IMG/VR virus record: IMGVR_UViG_3300037504_000445
Coordinates: 1 to 40,330 of that record
Length of the DNA stretch: 40,330 nucleotides
Source: a virus
Strand: one strand, 5' to 3'
Both the position numbers and the translations under genes were made by a program. Positions 34,158 through 39,816 of the stretch are shown here, piece after piece. The notes below the pieces were generated by a model. The model did not search any database and was not told where the DNA came from. It was given only the letters and a program-made list of their open reading frames with translations. How positions within the stretch are numbered: the stretch's first letter is position 1; every line of letters starts with the position of its first letter.

Positions 34158-34698
34158 AAAAGAGTTCGGCACGCACATGACCAGGCTGTTTTCGTACTAC
34201 GGGAGGGAGCCGACGGTCACGCTTCTGCAAGAGTGGTACAAGGAGTTCGGGAACCTCCCCGAGAACGCCTTCTACGATGCGGTGACCGACGCCATCACTG
34301 AGCGCAAGTCCCCGCCGACACTGGCGGAAATGAAGGGCCACGTCCGGAAGCACGACCCGAGAACCTCGTGGCAGCCCGGACGGGCGAGAGCGCAGACGAC
34401 ACCGTTCGAGGGCGACGAGAAGGACGTGGAGTTCAGCCGCCGGGTGGCGCCCGAGTTCTTCAAGCTGCTGTCGGTCGCCAGCAAGCGCGGCCGGAACGGA
34501 GAGAACGTCGAGCGCATGTTCCGGCACTTCATTGCGCACGCACGTGGCGTGGCGATGGACCTGGGAATCTTGAACCGCATTGATTGGGCGGAGTTCGACG
34601 GACAGTTCGGGTGCGAGATGCCCGGGGCATGGAAGCGAGAAGAAAGCACGGATGCAGATCACGACCAGGGTTCACCTGGGAACGACGGGAGAGTGTAG
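34150..34698 (+). CDS. Putative helicase loader (G39P-like)
   Basis: The ATG at 34150 overlaps the previous stop. The 182-residue product has an N-terminal helical domain with RLFSYYGREPTVTLLQEWYK, PENAFYDAVTDAITERKSPP and TLAEMKGHVRK. This resembles the N-terminal helical region of SPP1 G39P, which loads the replicative helicase, as I recall it. The rest is helical and basic. Its place right after a replisome organiser-like gene fits a loading step. This assignment is tentative and no ATPase motif is present. It would act in the cytoplasm as a partner of the phage or host helicase. Confidence 0.5.
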   Translation: MDRKEFGTHMTRLFSYYGREPTVTLLQEWYKEFGNLPENAFYDAVTDAITERKSPPTLAEMKGHVRKHDPRTSWQPGRARAQTTPFEGDEKDVEFSRRVAPEFFKLLSVASKRGRNGENVERMFRHFIAHARGVAMDLGILNRIDWAEFDGQFGCEMPGAWKREESTDADHDQGSPGNDGRV

Positions 34699-34700
34699 CG

Positions 34701-35024
34701 ATGGATGAGATCCAGAAGATTCTGAAGACGGGAAGGCGTGGGACGTACACGGTTTCGGTCACGGCGAAGGTCTTGGTCAGCGGCCAGAACATCGGCGAGC
34801 ACCGGAACAGCATCAGCTTCGACGGCGAGCCCGGCGGCCAGTCGTCCAACCTCGGCGACGCTGATCACATCGGGAGCATGATGCCCGCCGGCGAGGCGTG
34901 CGCCAAGACGGTGATGCAGGCTGCGCTGAGCAAGGCGCACGGCCACATCCAGAAGGTGGCGGCCGACCTGTACGAGGAGCAGAACCCCGAGCAGAAGGAC
35001 CCGGAGGCGGGCCGCGAGGAGTAG
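34701..35024 (+). CDS. Small protein of unknown function, 107 aa
   Basis: This 107-residue protein ends the plus-strand DNA operon. I chose the ATG at 34701, preceded by GGGAGAGTG at 34688-34696, which directly follows the previous gene. It has a beta-rich first half (RGTYTVSVTAKVLVSGQNI) and a helical second half (CAKTVMQAALSKAHGHIQKV) with an acidic end (EEQNPEQKDPEAGREE). No motif I recognise. The next gene, 290 bases away, lies on the opposite strand, so this is the end of the operon. Confidence 0.65.
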   Translation: MDEIQKILKTGRRGTYTVSVTAKVLVSGQNIGEHRNSISFDGEPGGQSSNLGDADHIGSMMPAGEACAKTVMQAALSKAHGHIQKVAADLYEEQNPEQKDPEAGREE

Positions 35025-35057
35025 GCGCGCGCCTTGCGTGCCTGAGACTCTCCGGGT

Positions 35058-35093
35058 GGGGCGCCCTGATTTCATGTCGGGGCGCCCTGATTT
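35058..35093. repeat. Two 15-bp direct repeats 21 bp apart
   Basis: GGGGCGCCCTGATTT occurs at 35058-35072 and again at 35079-35093, with start-to-start spacing of 21 bases, two DNA turns. The match continues weakly (CATGTC / ATGTGG). This spacing suits an array for a DNA-binding protein, but only two copies are present. Confidence 0.75.
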
Positions 35094-35217
35094 ATGTGGA
35101 TCCCCGCCCCCGCCTCCCGCCGCCGCCGGGGCGGCGCCGACCGTTCCGCCCCGTTCTGCCCCGCTCGGCCGCTCGGGTCCTGGCCGCCGGCCGCGCGCGC
35201 GGGACCCGCCCCGTCCG

Positions 35218-35234
35218 GTTCGTTCGGTTCGTTC
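35218..35234. repeat. 17-mer GTTCGTTCGGTTCGTTC, first copy
   Basis: The same 17 bases recur exactly at 37050-37066, inside the N-terminal coding region of the cysteine-rich minus-strand gene. It is a short internal tandem of GTTCG, so part of the match may reflect simple sequence. Confidence 0.7.
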
Positions 35235-35268
35235 CGGCCGCCGGGTCCGGGGCTGGCGGGCATGACAA

Positions 35269-35291
35269 CGCCCCGCCGTTCGGGCGGGGCG
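35269..35291 (-). terminator. Terminator hairpin for the minus-strand operon
   Basis: CGCCCCGCC (35269-35277) pairs with GGCGGGGCG (35283-35291) around a 5-base loop. On the minus strand it lies 25 bases after the last stop codon (35316). The following bases read TTGTCA, a poor T-run, so termination may need a factor. Confidence 0.55.
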
Positions 35292-35315
35292 CCGTCGGTG
35301 GCGGTGCTGCGGGTG

Positions 35316-35684
35316 CTAGTCGTCTCGGCCCACGGCGCGCCGGATCGCTCGCTCCTGGTCCCGGGCCGCGGCGTCTCCATGGGATTCCCGGACGGTGGAC
35401 GGCCATAGCTGGTTGGGAACCCAGACGGGCGCGCCGCCAGGCTCCGCGTGCTCTACCAGGAAGCCAAGCCTGCGGCAGGACATGTCAGCGTTGCTGCCGC
35501 GCGTCGCGTAGATACAGACAACGTCAAGGCCAGCCTCATCGGGCTGCGCCAGCCACGGCGGGCCCGGCAGTGCGTGACAGTCAACGCCCACGCGCCAGCC
35601 GCTGCATGTAGTCGTGAGCGCTTTGTGTCCGAGCCTGCTAGCTTCCCCCCTGTTGCCTTGGACTGTCCCTCGGTAGCGTGCCAT
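35316..35684 (-). CDS. Small phage protein (VQGNRGEASRLG type), unknown function
   Basis: The 122-residue product starts MARYRGTVQGNRGEASRLGH and continues with GWRVGVDCHA and VVCIYATRGSN. This combination (an N-terminal VQGxRGExxRLG followed by a GWxVGV strand and YATxGSN) recalls a short family scattered in phages and plasmids, remembered but not searched. The first 75 residues look well formed; the rest is Arg/Ala/Pro-rich and may be variable. It is the last gene in the minus-strand operon, after a hairpin at 35706-35733. No function is known to me. Confidence 0.65.
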   Translation of the reverse strand: MARYRGTVQGNRGEASRLGHKALTTTCSGWRVGVDCHALPGPPWLAQPDEAGLDVVCIYATRGSNADMSCRRLGFLVEHAEPGGAPVWVPNQLWPSTVRESHGDAAARDQERAIRRAVGRDD

Positions 35685-35705
35685 TGCTTTCTCTCTTTCT
35701 GTTGT

Positions 35706-35733
35706 GCGCCCCGGCCGGCAGGGGCCGGGGCGC
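35706..35733 (-). terminator. Strong internal hairpin in the minus-strand operon
   Basis: GCGCCCCGGCC (35706-35716) and GGCCGGGGCGC (35723-35733) form an 11-bp stem with a 6-base loop, in the gap between two minus-strand genes. There is no T-run; it could be an attenuator or an RNA-stabilising element separating the last gene from the rest. Confidence 0.45.
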
Positions 35734-35747
35734 GGTGATGCGGCCGC

Positions 35748-35933
35748 CTACGCTGGCGGCTCGCCGTCGAACGTATAACCGGCCCGGTGGGCCTGTCGGC
35801 GCCGGCGGCGCCGCACTAGCTCAGTCATCGCGGACGCGCCGGCCAGCATGGCCATGGCGCCCAGCGTTGACGCCAGATCGGCCGCCGTCATGCTGCCGAT
35901 CCGCCCGTGGAACCACGCCAGGATGGGGATCAT
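35748..35933 (-). CDS. Small single-pass membrane protein
   Basis: This 61-residue frame starts ATG at 35933, overlapping the previous stop (ATGA), with AAGGGGG ahead. It has a hydrophobic region (about residues 17-40, AADLASTLGAMAMLAGASAM) and then a run of arginines (LVRRRRRRQAHRAG), a clear positive-inside anchor. So the protein probably sits in the host membrane with its C-terminus inside. In the operon of an AAA+ ATPase it could be a membrane anchor or effector. No family is recognised. Confidence 0.6.
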   Translation of the reverse strand: MIPILAWFHGRIGSMTAADLASTLGAMAMLAGASAMTELVRRRRRRQAHRAGYTFDGEPPA

Positions 35934-36685
35934 TCTTCGCCCCCTTCCTCGCCCTCGTCGCGGTCGTCGCGGTCCTCGCGGTCCTCGTCGCCGAACAGGG
36001 CGCGCAGGAACGATTCGACCTCGGCTTGGCGCCGTAGCTCCTGGGTGTCGGCCGTCGTCTCGGTTCCGTCATTCTCGACCCGAACGGTGGTACTCCGGGC
36101 CCAAGGGACCACGGTGTCCGGTGACGCGACGGCGTCCACCGGGTGCACGTCGGATCGGATCAGGTGGGACAAGCGATCCGCGTACAGGCCGCTTGCTGCC
36201 CACGCGGACAACTGCGCGGCCAGCGTGCCGGCCGCCATGTAAACGCGCGCATACCGCTCCGCCGGCGACGGCGTTCGCATGAGCAGCCGCAGGCGGCCGA
36301 CGATCTCCGCCACCGAATCCCGGGCGCCCTCATTCTGCGCCAGCCAGTCGCGAAGCGGGGTGAGTGAATCGGTGCGGATACATTCGGCCAGCGCGGCCGT
36401 AGTGTCGCGCGTGCAGAGTCCGGCGATAACGAGGGACGCCATCCGGGGGCCGACGGTGGTCAGCGCTTCCAATTCCTCTTCGGTTTCCCCGTCCGGCTCT
36501 GATGCCAGCGAGTTCCAGGCCACACCCATTGCGGCGGCGACAATCCGGCCAATCTCGCCCAGGGTCGCCATCCGCACCTCGGCGTCGTCGACGCCCCCGC
36601 CCGGGATCATTACCCGGGCCAGGGCGGCGTGCAGGGTGTCCAAGGTGTCGGCGTCGTGCCGCTGGTAGTCGTCGCGATTACTCAT
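35930..36685 (-). CDS. Acidic-tailed helical protein carrying the shared LRxxLxxNEGAR module
   Basis: The 251-residue product is mostly helical. A GGAGG site lies before the ATG at 36685. Around residues 105-130 is SLTPLRDWLAQNEGARDSV, which resembles short segments of two other proteins of this operon: LPDPSTLASNNEGARRTL in the ATPase N-terminus and YSVPAIRSLINRSDG in the 50-residue protein. The C-terminus is strongly acidic (DEDREDREDRDEGEEGGEE-like). No catalytic motif. It could be an adaptor or substrate partner of the ATPase; that is inference. Overlaps both neighbours. Confidence 0.68.
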   Translation of the reverse strand: MSNRDDYQRHDADTLDTLHAALARVMIPGGGVDDAEVRMATLGEIGRIVAAAMGVAWNSLASEPDGETEEELEALTTVGPRMASLVIAGLCTRDTTAALAECIRTDSLTPLRDWLAQNEGARDSVAEIVGRLRLLMRTPSPAERYARVYMAAGTLAAQLSAWAASGLYADRLSHLIRSDVHPVDAVASPDTVVPWARSTTVRVENDGTETTADTQELRRQAEVESFLRALFGDEDREDRDDRDEGEEGGEE

Positions 36686-37082
36686 CTTCGGAACCTCCGT
36701 TGTTGCGGGTCAGGCGATCCAGCAGGCCGCCCTTGCCGGTGCAGTCGCGGCAAAGCGCCGCCATCATTTCGACGGGCGGCAGCACGCGGCCGCGCCGCCC
36801 CTGGCGATCCCAGCACGCGCCCCAGGCCGGCCGGGTGGTGACGGTGGCCAGACGGCCGGGGTCGCCCTCGCTGCCGCAACAGTCGCACGCGCCGGCCGGG
36901 CGGGCGCCACGCCGGCGGTGCCCGGCGTTGCCCAGGATCGCCGGCCAGATCAGATCCATGCGCGGCCGGCGGTGGCAGAAGGTGTCGGACAGGATGACCA
37001 GCCCCCCGCGCGGCCGCCCCTCAGGGCGGGGCCGGCCGGCGTCGGTGGCGTTCGTTCGGTTCGTTCGGTTCGCGGTCTGCAT
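36678..37082 (-). CDS. Cysteine-rich protein, possible zinc binder
   Basis: The 134-residue product begins MQTANRTNRTNATDAGRPRP, whose NRTNRTN part is encoded by the GTTCG-tandem repeat. It then has HRRRGARPAGACDCCGSEGD, with a CxCC cluster, and a further ALCRDCTGKGG CxxC pair, so four to five cysteines suited to one zinc site (residues about 65-110). It also has Arg/Pro-rich linkers. AGAGGAA precedes the ATG at 37082. The end overlaps the next gene's start by 8 bases. Function is unknown; the family is not recognised. Confidence 0.62.
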   Translation of the reverse strand: MQTANRTNRTNATDAGRPRPEGRPRGGLVILSDTFCHRRPRMDLIWPAILGNAGHRRRGARPAGACDCCGSEGDPGRLATVTTRPAWGACWDRQGRRGRVLPPVEMMAALCRDCTGKGGLLDRLTRNNGGSEDE

Positions 37083-37100
37083 TGCGTTCCTCTCTCTCTG

Positions 37101-38105
37101 CTAGCGGACGGTGACGCCCAGGGTTTCCAGGTGTTCCGGCATCTTCTCGCCGGCGAATCGGGCCGCTTGCTCCGGGTCGGCCCACTCGCTGGGATCGTCT
37201 CCCGGGTGATAGTCGACAATCGGCGGCAATACCAGATCCCAGCCGGCCAGCACGCCCTCCGGCACCTCGCTCGCGCTGGTGGTCAGCCCGTACCCGCCGC
37301 CGAACGTGTCCGACACTCCGAGCGGCGTACACTCGCGGAGAGCGAACACGCCCCGCCGGAACGTGTCGACGCACGCGGCAACGGCCGTCCTCGTGTCAGT
37401 CTCGACAGCGCCGGGCCGGACGACAGATACCGCGGCCCGGGCGAGGCGCGGGAACCAGTCGCCAGAACCGCGGCAGTGGTTGATGTAAAGCGCGTCGAGT
37501 CCCACTTCCAGGCCTAGCGCGCGCAGCGTCTTGCAGACGGCCAGCGACCCGACCACATACGCTTCCAGCGCTTTCGCGTCGACGTGAGCGGGTGCGCCGG
37601 CCATCATCGCGACCCGCACAACGCGCCCGGAACGGGCCCGCGAACGGCGCCGGCGGCGATAGCAGTCAGGCCGGCCGCCCAGCCAGTCCGCCACTACGGG
37701 CCGGCCGCCGCAAACCGAACGGCGGACACGGCGCGCGGTCCCGCCAACGTCGGCGCGGCGCAGATAGCGCCCAAGGTGAGCCGCCGTCTCGCGCACCCTG
37801 GCTGCGCCCTCAGGATATCCGGTACGGGCAATGTCCAGCCAGCCGGACCAATCGTGCGAGTTGAAGACGCCCGGGCCGCCGCTGGTGCTGCTAGGGGCCG
37901 GGTCGGTCTTGTTGCGCCAACGTAGCGTCTCCGCGGCCAGCCGCGCCAGATCGTCGACGGTGCCGGACCAGTAGGCCAGGGGCGTCTCTTGCGGGCCGAC
38001 ACGGCCGATCCGCCACGCGCAGCCCCCTGGGCCGACCCAACGGCGCGCGGCGTCGTCTGGCTCAATGCGCGGGGCAGGGGCGGGGGCCAGATTCTTGGCG
38101 GACAT
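37101..38105 (-). CDS. Phage protein, probable DUF7192-like family
   Basis: The 334-residue product has a middle with HDWSGWLDIARTGYPEGAARV and a later part with VRVAMMAGAPAHVDAKALEA, LRALGLEVGLDALYI and FRRGVFALREC before GGGYGLTTSASE. The D-W-xG, a W/Y-PEGAxRV helix, the RGVFALRE step and GxGYG are features I associate with a phage family annotated as DUF7192 (remembered, unsearched), often beside a MoxR-type ATPase. That is the case here: the ATPase gene ends 3 bases upstream. The start at 38105 has GGGAGGGAG. Function of this family is not known. Confidence 0.55.
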   Translation of the reverse strand: MSAKNLAPAPAPRIEPDDAARRWVGPGGCAWRIGRVGPQETPLAYWSGTVDDLARLAAETLRWRNKTDPAPSSTSGGPGVFNSHDWSGWLDIARTGYPEGAARVRETAAHLGRYLRRADVGGTARRVRRSVCGGRPVVADWLGGRPDCYRRRRRSRARSGRVVRVAMMAGAPAHVDAKALEAYVVGSLAVCKTLRALGLEVGLDALYINHCRGSGDWFPRLARAAVSVVRPGAVETDTRTAVAACVDTFRRGVFALRECTPLGVSDTFGGGYGLTTSASEVPEGVLAGWDLVLPPIVDYHPGDDPSEWADPEQAARFAGEKMPEHLETLGVTVR

Positions 38106-38107
38106 AG

Positions 38108-39457
38108 CTACTCCCTCCCCTTGTGCGCGGTGATCTGTTGCCAGTCGTCGTCGCTGACCCGGTCAGCCAGACAGGCCCGCTCGATCTCTTCGCCGGTCAG
38201 GCCGCCCACGATCAAGGCGCGGGCGCCGTAGATTTCGGCCCGCGGCCCGAACACGGCCGGAATTCCGAGTTCCGCCGCGCGGGCCCGCACGGACCGAACG
38301 CGGCGGGACCAAGCGTCGATCTCCGCGCCGTGCGCGTCGTACCCGTCGAGTGAACGGAGCACCGCATCGGTCAGGGCGTCGTCGTAATCCCACTCCAGTA
38401 CCACGCAGCGGTCTCGCACGGCCGCGTCCTGGCGCTCCGCGGCAGCGTATAGCGCATCCCCACCGTCGCCCCTGGTGTTACCCGCCAGGATGATCCTGGT
38501 GCGCGGGTGCCGCGGCGACGTGCCATCGGGGAACGGGAACACGGCCTGTCCGTCTAGCGCACCGTTGAGGGCGGCGGCCACGCCGGCCGGGGCGCGGTCA
38601 AGCTCATCAATGAGGATGACGGCGCCGCCGGAGTACTCGCCCACGCCCTCCCAGGCGTCCCGGAACGGCGGGCGCGTGATCTGCCCGTCCGGCCGGACGA
38701 ATCCCGCCAGCGACTCCGGCGCGCTGCTATCGGCGTTGCACCCTACGTAGCACACGCGGCCGTCCAGTCCGAGCGCGTCGGCGACCTGCCGCGCGGCGGT
38801 GCTTTTGCCGGAGCCGGCCGGGCCGAACAGGTACACCGGGACATCCAACCCGGCCCAGCGGATCAACTGCGGCAGCATTCGGTGCGACAGTCCGAGATTG
38901 CGCGGTTCGCCGGACGGAGTAGGGACCGAAACCCGGGTGGGCGCCACTACGTCCCGCACGGCATCCTGAACCAGCGCGTTGACCGCTGCCCGGTCGACGC
39001 CCTCGCGGGCTAGGTACTCGCTGACGGTCTGGCGTATCGCATTGGCGAAAAATGCGTCCAGGCCGCCGCCGCCGCCGCCGCCGCTGACGTTCGGCGCGCC
39101 GGTTTCGGGCCGCGGTTCTGCCGGTTCCGGTTCCGGCTGCGGTTCCGGCTCCGGCTCCGGCTCCGGCCGCGGCTCCGAGGCGCTCAGGCAAGCTTCCAGG
39201 GTGCGCCGGGCGCCCTCGTTGTTGCTGGCCAGGGTGCTGGGGTCGGGCAGGTCGACCGTATCGCCGGCGGTGTCAATCTGGATGTCATTCATCCGCCGAA
39301 TGATCTGGTCAATCTGCTGTGCCTTGGAAAGCTCGGTGGGGTCGCCGGTGCAACCCAGGGACCGGTGCAGCGCCCGGACGACAGGCACCGTCGGCAGGCC
39401 ACCGCGGCCCCGGGATCGCTCCAATTGGTCGCGCAGGGCAGGGATTGAGTACATCAT
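38108..39457 (-). CDS. MoxR/CobS-type AAA+ ATPase with proline-glutamate linker
   Basis: The 449-residue product is an AAA+ protein: Walker A GPAGSGKST (residues 212-220), Walker B ILIDELDRAP (Asp284, Glu285), with sensor 1-like ILAGNTRG and a C-terminal lid (FGPRAEIYGARALI). Overall it fits the MoxR/CobS type, chaperone-like ATPases that act with a partner on target proteins. The N-terminal 100 residues are non-AAA and contain the shared module (LASNNEGARRTLEACL, near residue 78-90), then a Pro-Glu repeat linker and a Gly run. Start ATG 39457 overlaps the stop of the 50-residue gene (TGATG); a GTG at 39460 is possible. A VWA partner, usual for MoxR, is not seen. Confidence 0.85.
   Translation of the reverse strand: MMYSIPALRDQLERSRGRGGLPTVPVVRALHRSLGCTGDPTELSKAQQIDQIIRRMNDIQIDTAGDTVDLPDPSTLASNNEGARRTLEACLSASEPRPEPEPEPEPQPEPEPAEPRPETGAPNVSGGGGGGGLDAFFANAIRQTVSEYLAREGVDRAAVNALVQDAVRDVVAPTRVSVPTPSGEPRNLGLSHRMLPQLIRWAGLDVPVYLFGPAGSGKSTAARQVADALGLDGRVCYVGCNADSSAPESLAGFVRPDGQITRPPFRDAWEGVGEYSGGAVILIDELDRAPAGVAAALNGALDGQAVFPFPDGTSPRHPRTRIILAGNTRGDGGDALYAAAERQDAAVRDRCVVLEWDYDDALTDAVLRSLDGYDAHGAEIDAWSRRVRSVRARAAELGIPAVFGPRAEIYGARALIVGGLTGEEIERACLADRVSDDDWQQITAHKGRE
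39062..39176 (-). repeat. Low-complexity coding repeats (Gly run and Pro-Glu run)
   Basis: Within the ATPase gene, GCC/CCG triplets at 39062-39085 encode a run of seven glycines, and hexamer repeats of GGTTCC/GGCTCC type at 39121-39176 encode alternating Pro-Glu. These form the flexible linker before the AAA+ domain. Confidence 0.7.
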
Positions 39458-39609
39458 CACTCATCACCCCCGTTGATCAGGCACGCGGCCAGGGCGCGCC
39501 GGGCGTCCTCGTGGCCGTCGGATCGGTTGATCAGGCTGCGGATCGCGGGGACGGAGTACAAGGTGCCGTCAAGGTCAATGATCGGAGCGCGGGTCGGGCT
39601 TTTCTTCAT
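39457..39609 (-). CDS. 50-residue protein with ATPase N-terminal-like module
   Basis: A short frame from the ATG at 39609 to a TGA that overlaps the ATPase ATG (TGATG) encodes 50 residues: it includes IIDLDGTLYSVPAIRSLI and then ARRALAACLINGG. GAGAGGA lies 9 bases ahead of the start. Its sequence matches parts of the ATPase N-terminus: YSVPAIRSLI against YSIPALRDQL, and ARRALAACL against ARRTLEACL. It is the first gene after the promoter at 39.7 kb. It may be a free-standing copy of the ATPase's N-terminal interaction module, so a regulator or adaptor of it. The start ATG at 39618 is possible but too near the ribosome site. Confidence 0.65.
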   Translation of the reverse strand: MKKSPTRAPIIDLDGTLYSVPAIRSLINRSDGHEDARRALAACLINGGDE

Positions 39610-39680
39610 GGCGGGCATCCTCTCTTTTCAGGTCCTGCCGCCACCGTCCAGGGCTAGTCTGGTGGCGACCGTCAAGACCC

Positions 39681-39709
39681 ATGTTACAGCCATACGGCTG
39701 CCGCGTCAA
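39681..39709 (-). promoter_or_regulatory. Promoter for the minus-strand operon
   Basis: On the minus strand TTGACG (39709-39704), a 17-base spacer and TAACAT (39686-39681) match sigma70 hexamers at five and four of six positions, 72 bases before the first start codon at 39609. No better candidate exists in the gap. Confidence 0.6.
39687..39700. promoter_or_regulatory. Dyad inside the minus-strand promoter spacer
   Basis: CAGCC (39687-39691) and GGCTG (39696-39700) are inverted around 4 bases, exactly between the -10 and -35 elements of the minus-strand promoter, a typical place for a repressor to block polymerase. A 5-bp dyad can arise by chance. Confidence 0.3.
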
Positions 39710-39755
39710 CGCCCGAATTCGGTTTTCCCGAACTTTTTTTACGGCCTTGCAGCGC

Positions 39756-39784
39756 TTGACGTTACGGCGCCGCTGCGGTAGCGT
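39756..39784 (+). promoter_or_regulatory. Candidate rightward promoter for the small terminase-like gene
   Basis: TTGACG (39756-39761), a 17-base spacer and TAGCGT (39779-39784, three of six) lie 33 bases before the GTG at 39817. It forms a divergent pair with the minus-strand promoter in a gap of about 200 bases. The -10 is weak. Confidence 0.4.
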
Positions 39785-39816
39785 CCCGAACGAACGCCGA
39801 ATGAAAGGACGCCGCC

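Larger units (their letters stand above)
35025..35315. other. Intergenic spacer between convergent operons, C/G-rich
   Basis: Between the last plus-strand gene and the last minus-strand gene lie 291 bases with no supportable gene. It holds a 12-base palindrome AGGCGCGCGCCT (35023-35034), two 15-base direct repeats (35058-35093), a low-complexity run of CCCGCC/GCCGCC from about 35100 to 35215, a GTTCG tandem (35218-35234) and a strong hairpin (35269-35291). Long open frames here on the minus strand have extreme Arg/Pro/Gly content and no ribosome site. Confidence 0.7.

Noticed and set aside
35092-35408. Open frames on both strands in the GC-rich spacer
   Set aside because: They are almost only Arg, Pro, Gly and Ala, change frame freely, lack ribosome sites and overlap the terminator hairpin.
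39712-39740. Intrinsic terminator at TTCGG-TTTTC-CCGAA followed by T-run
   Set aside because: The stem is only 5 bp and no plus-strand gene lies upstream, so it would end nothing.
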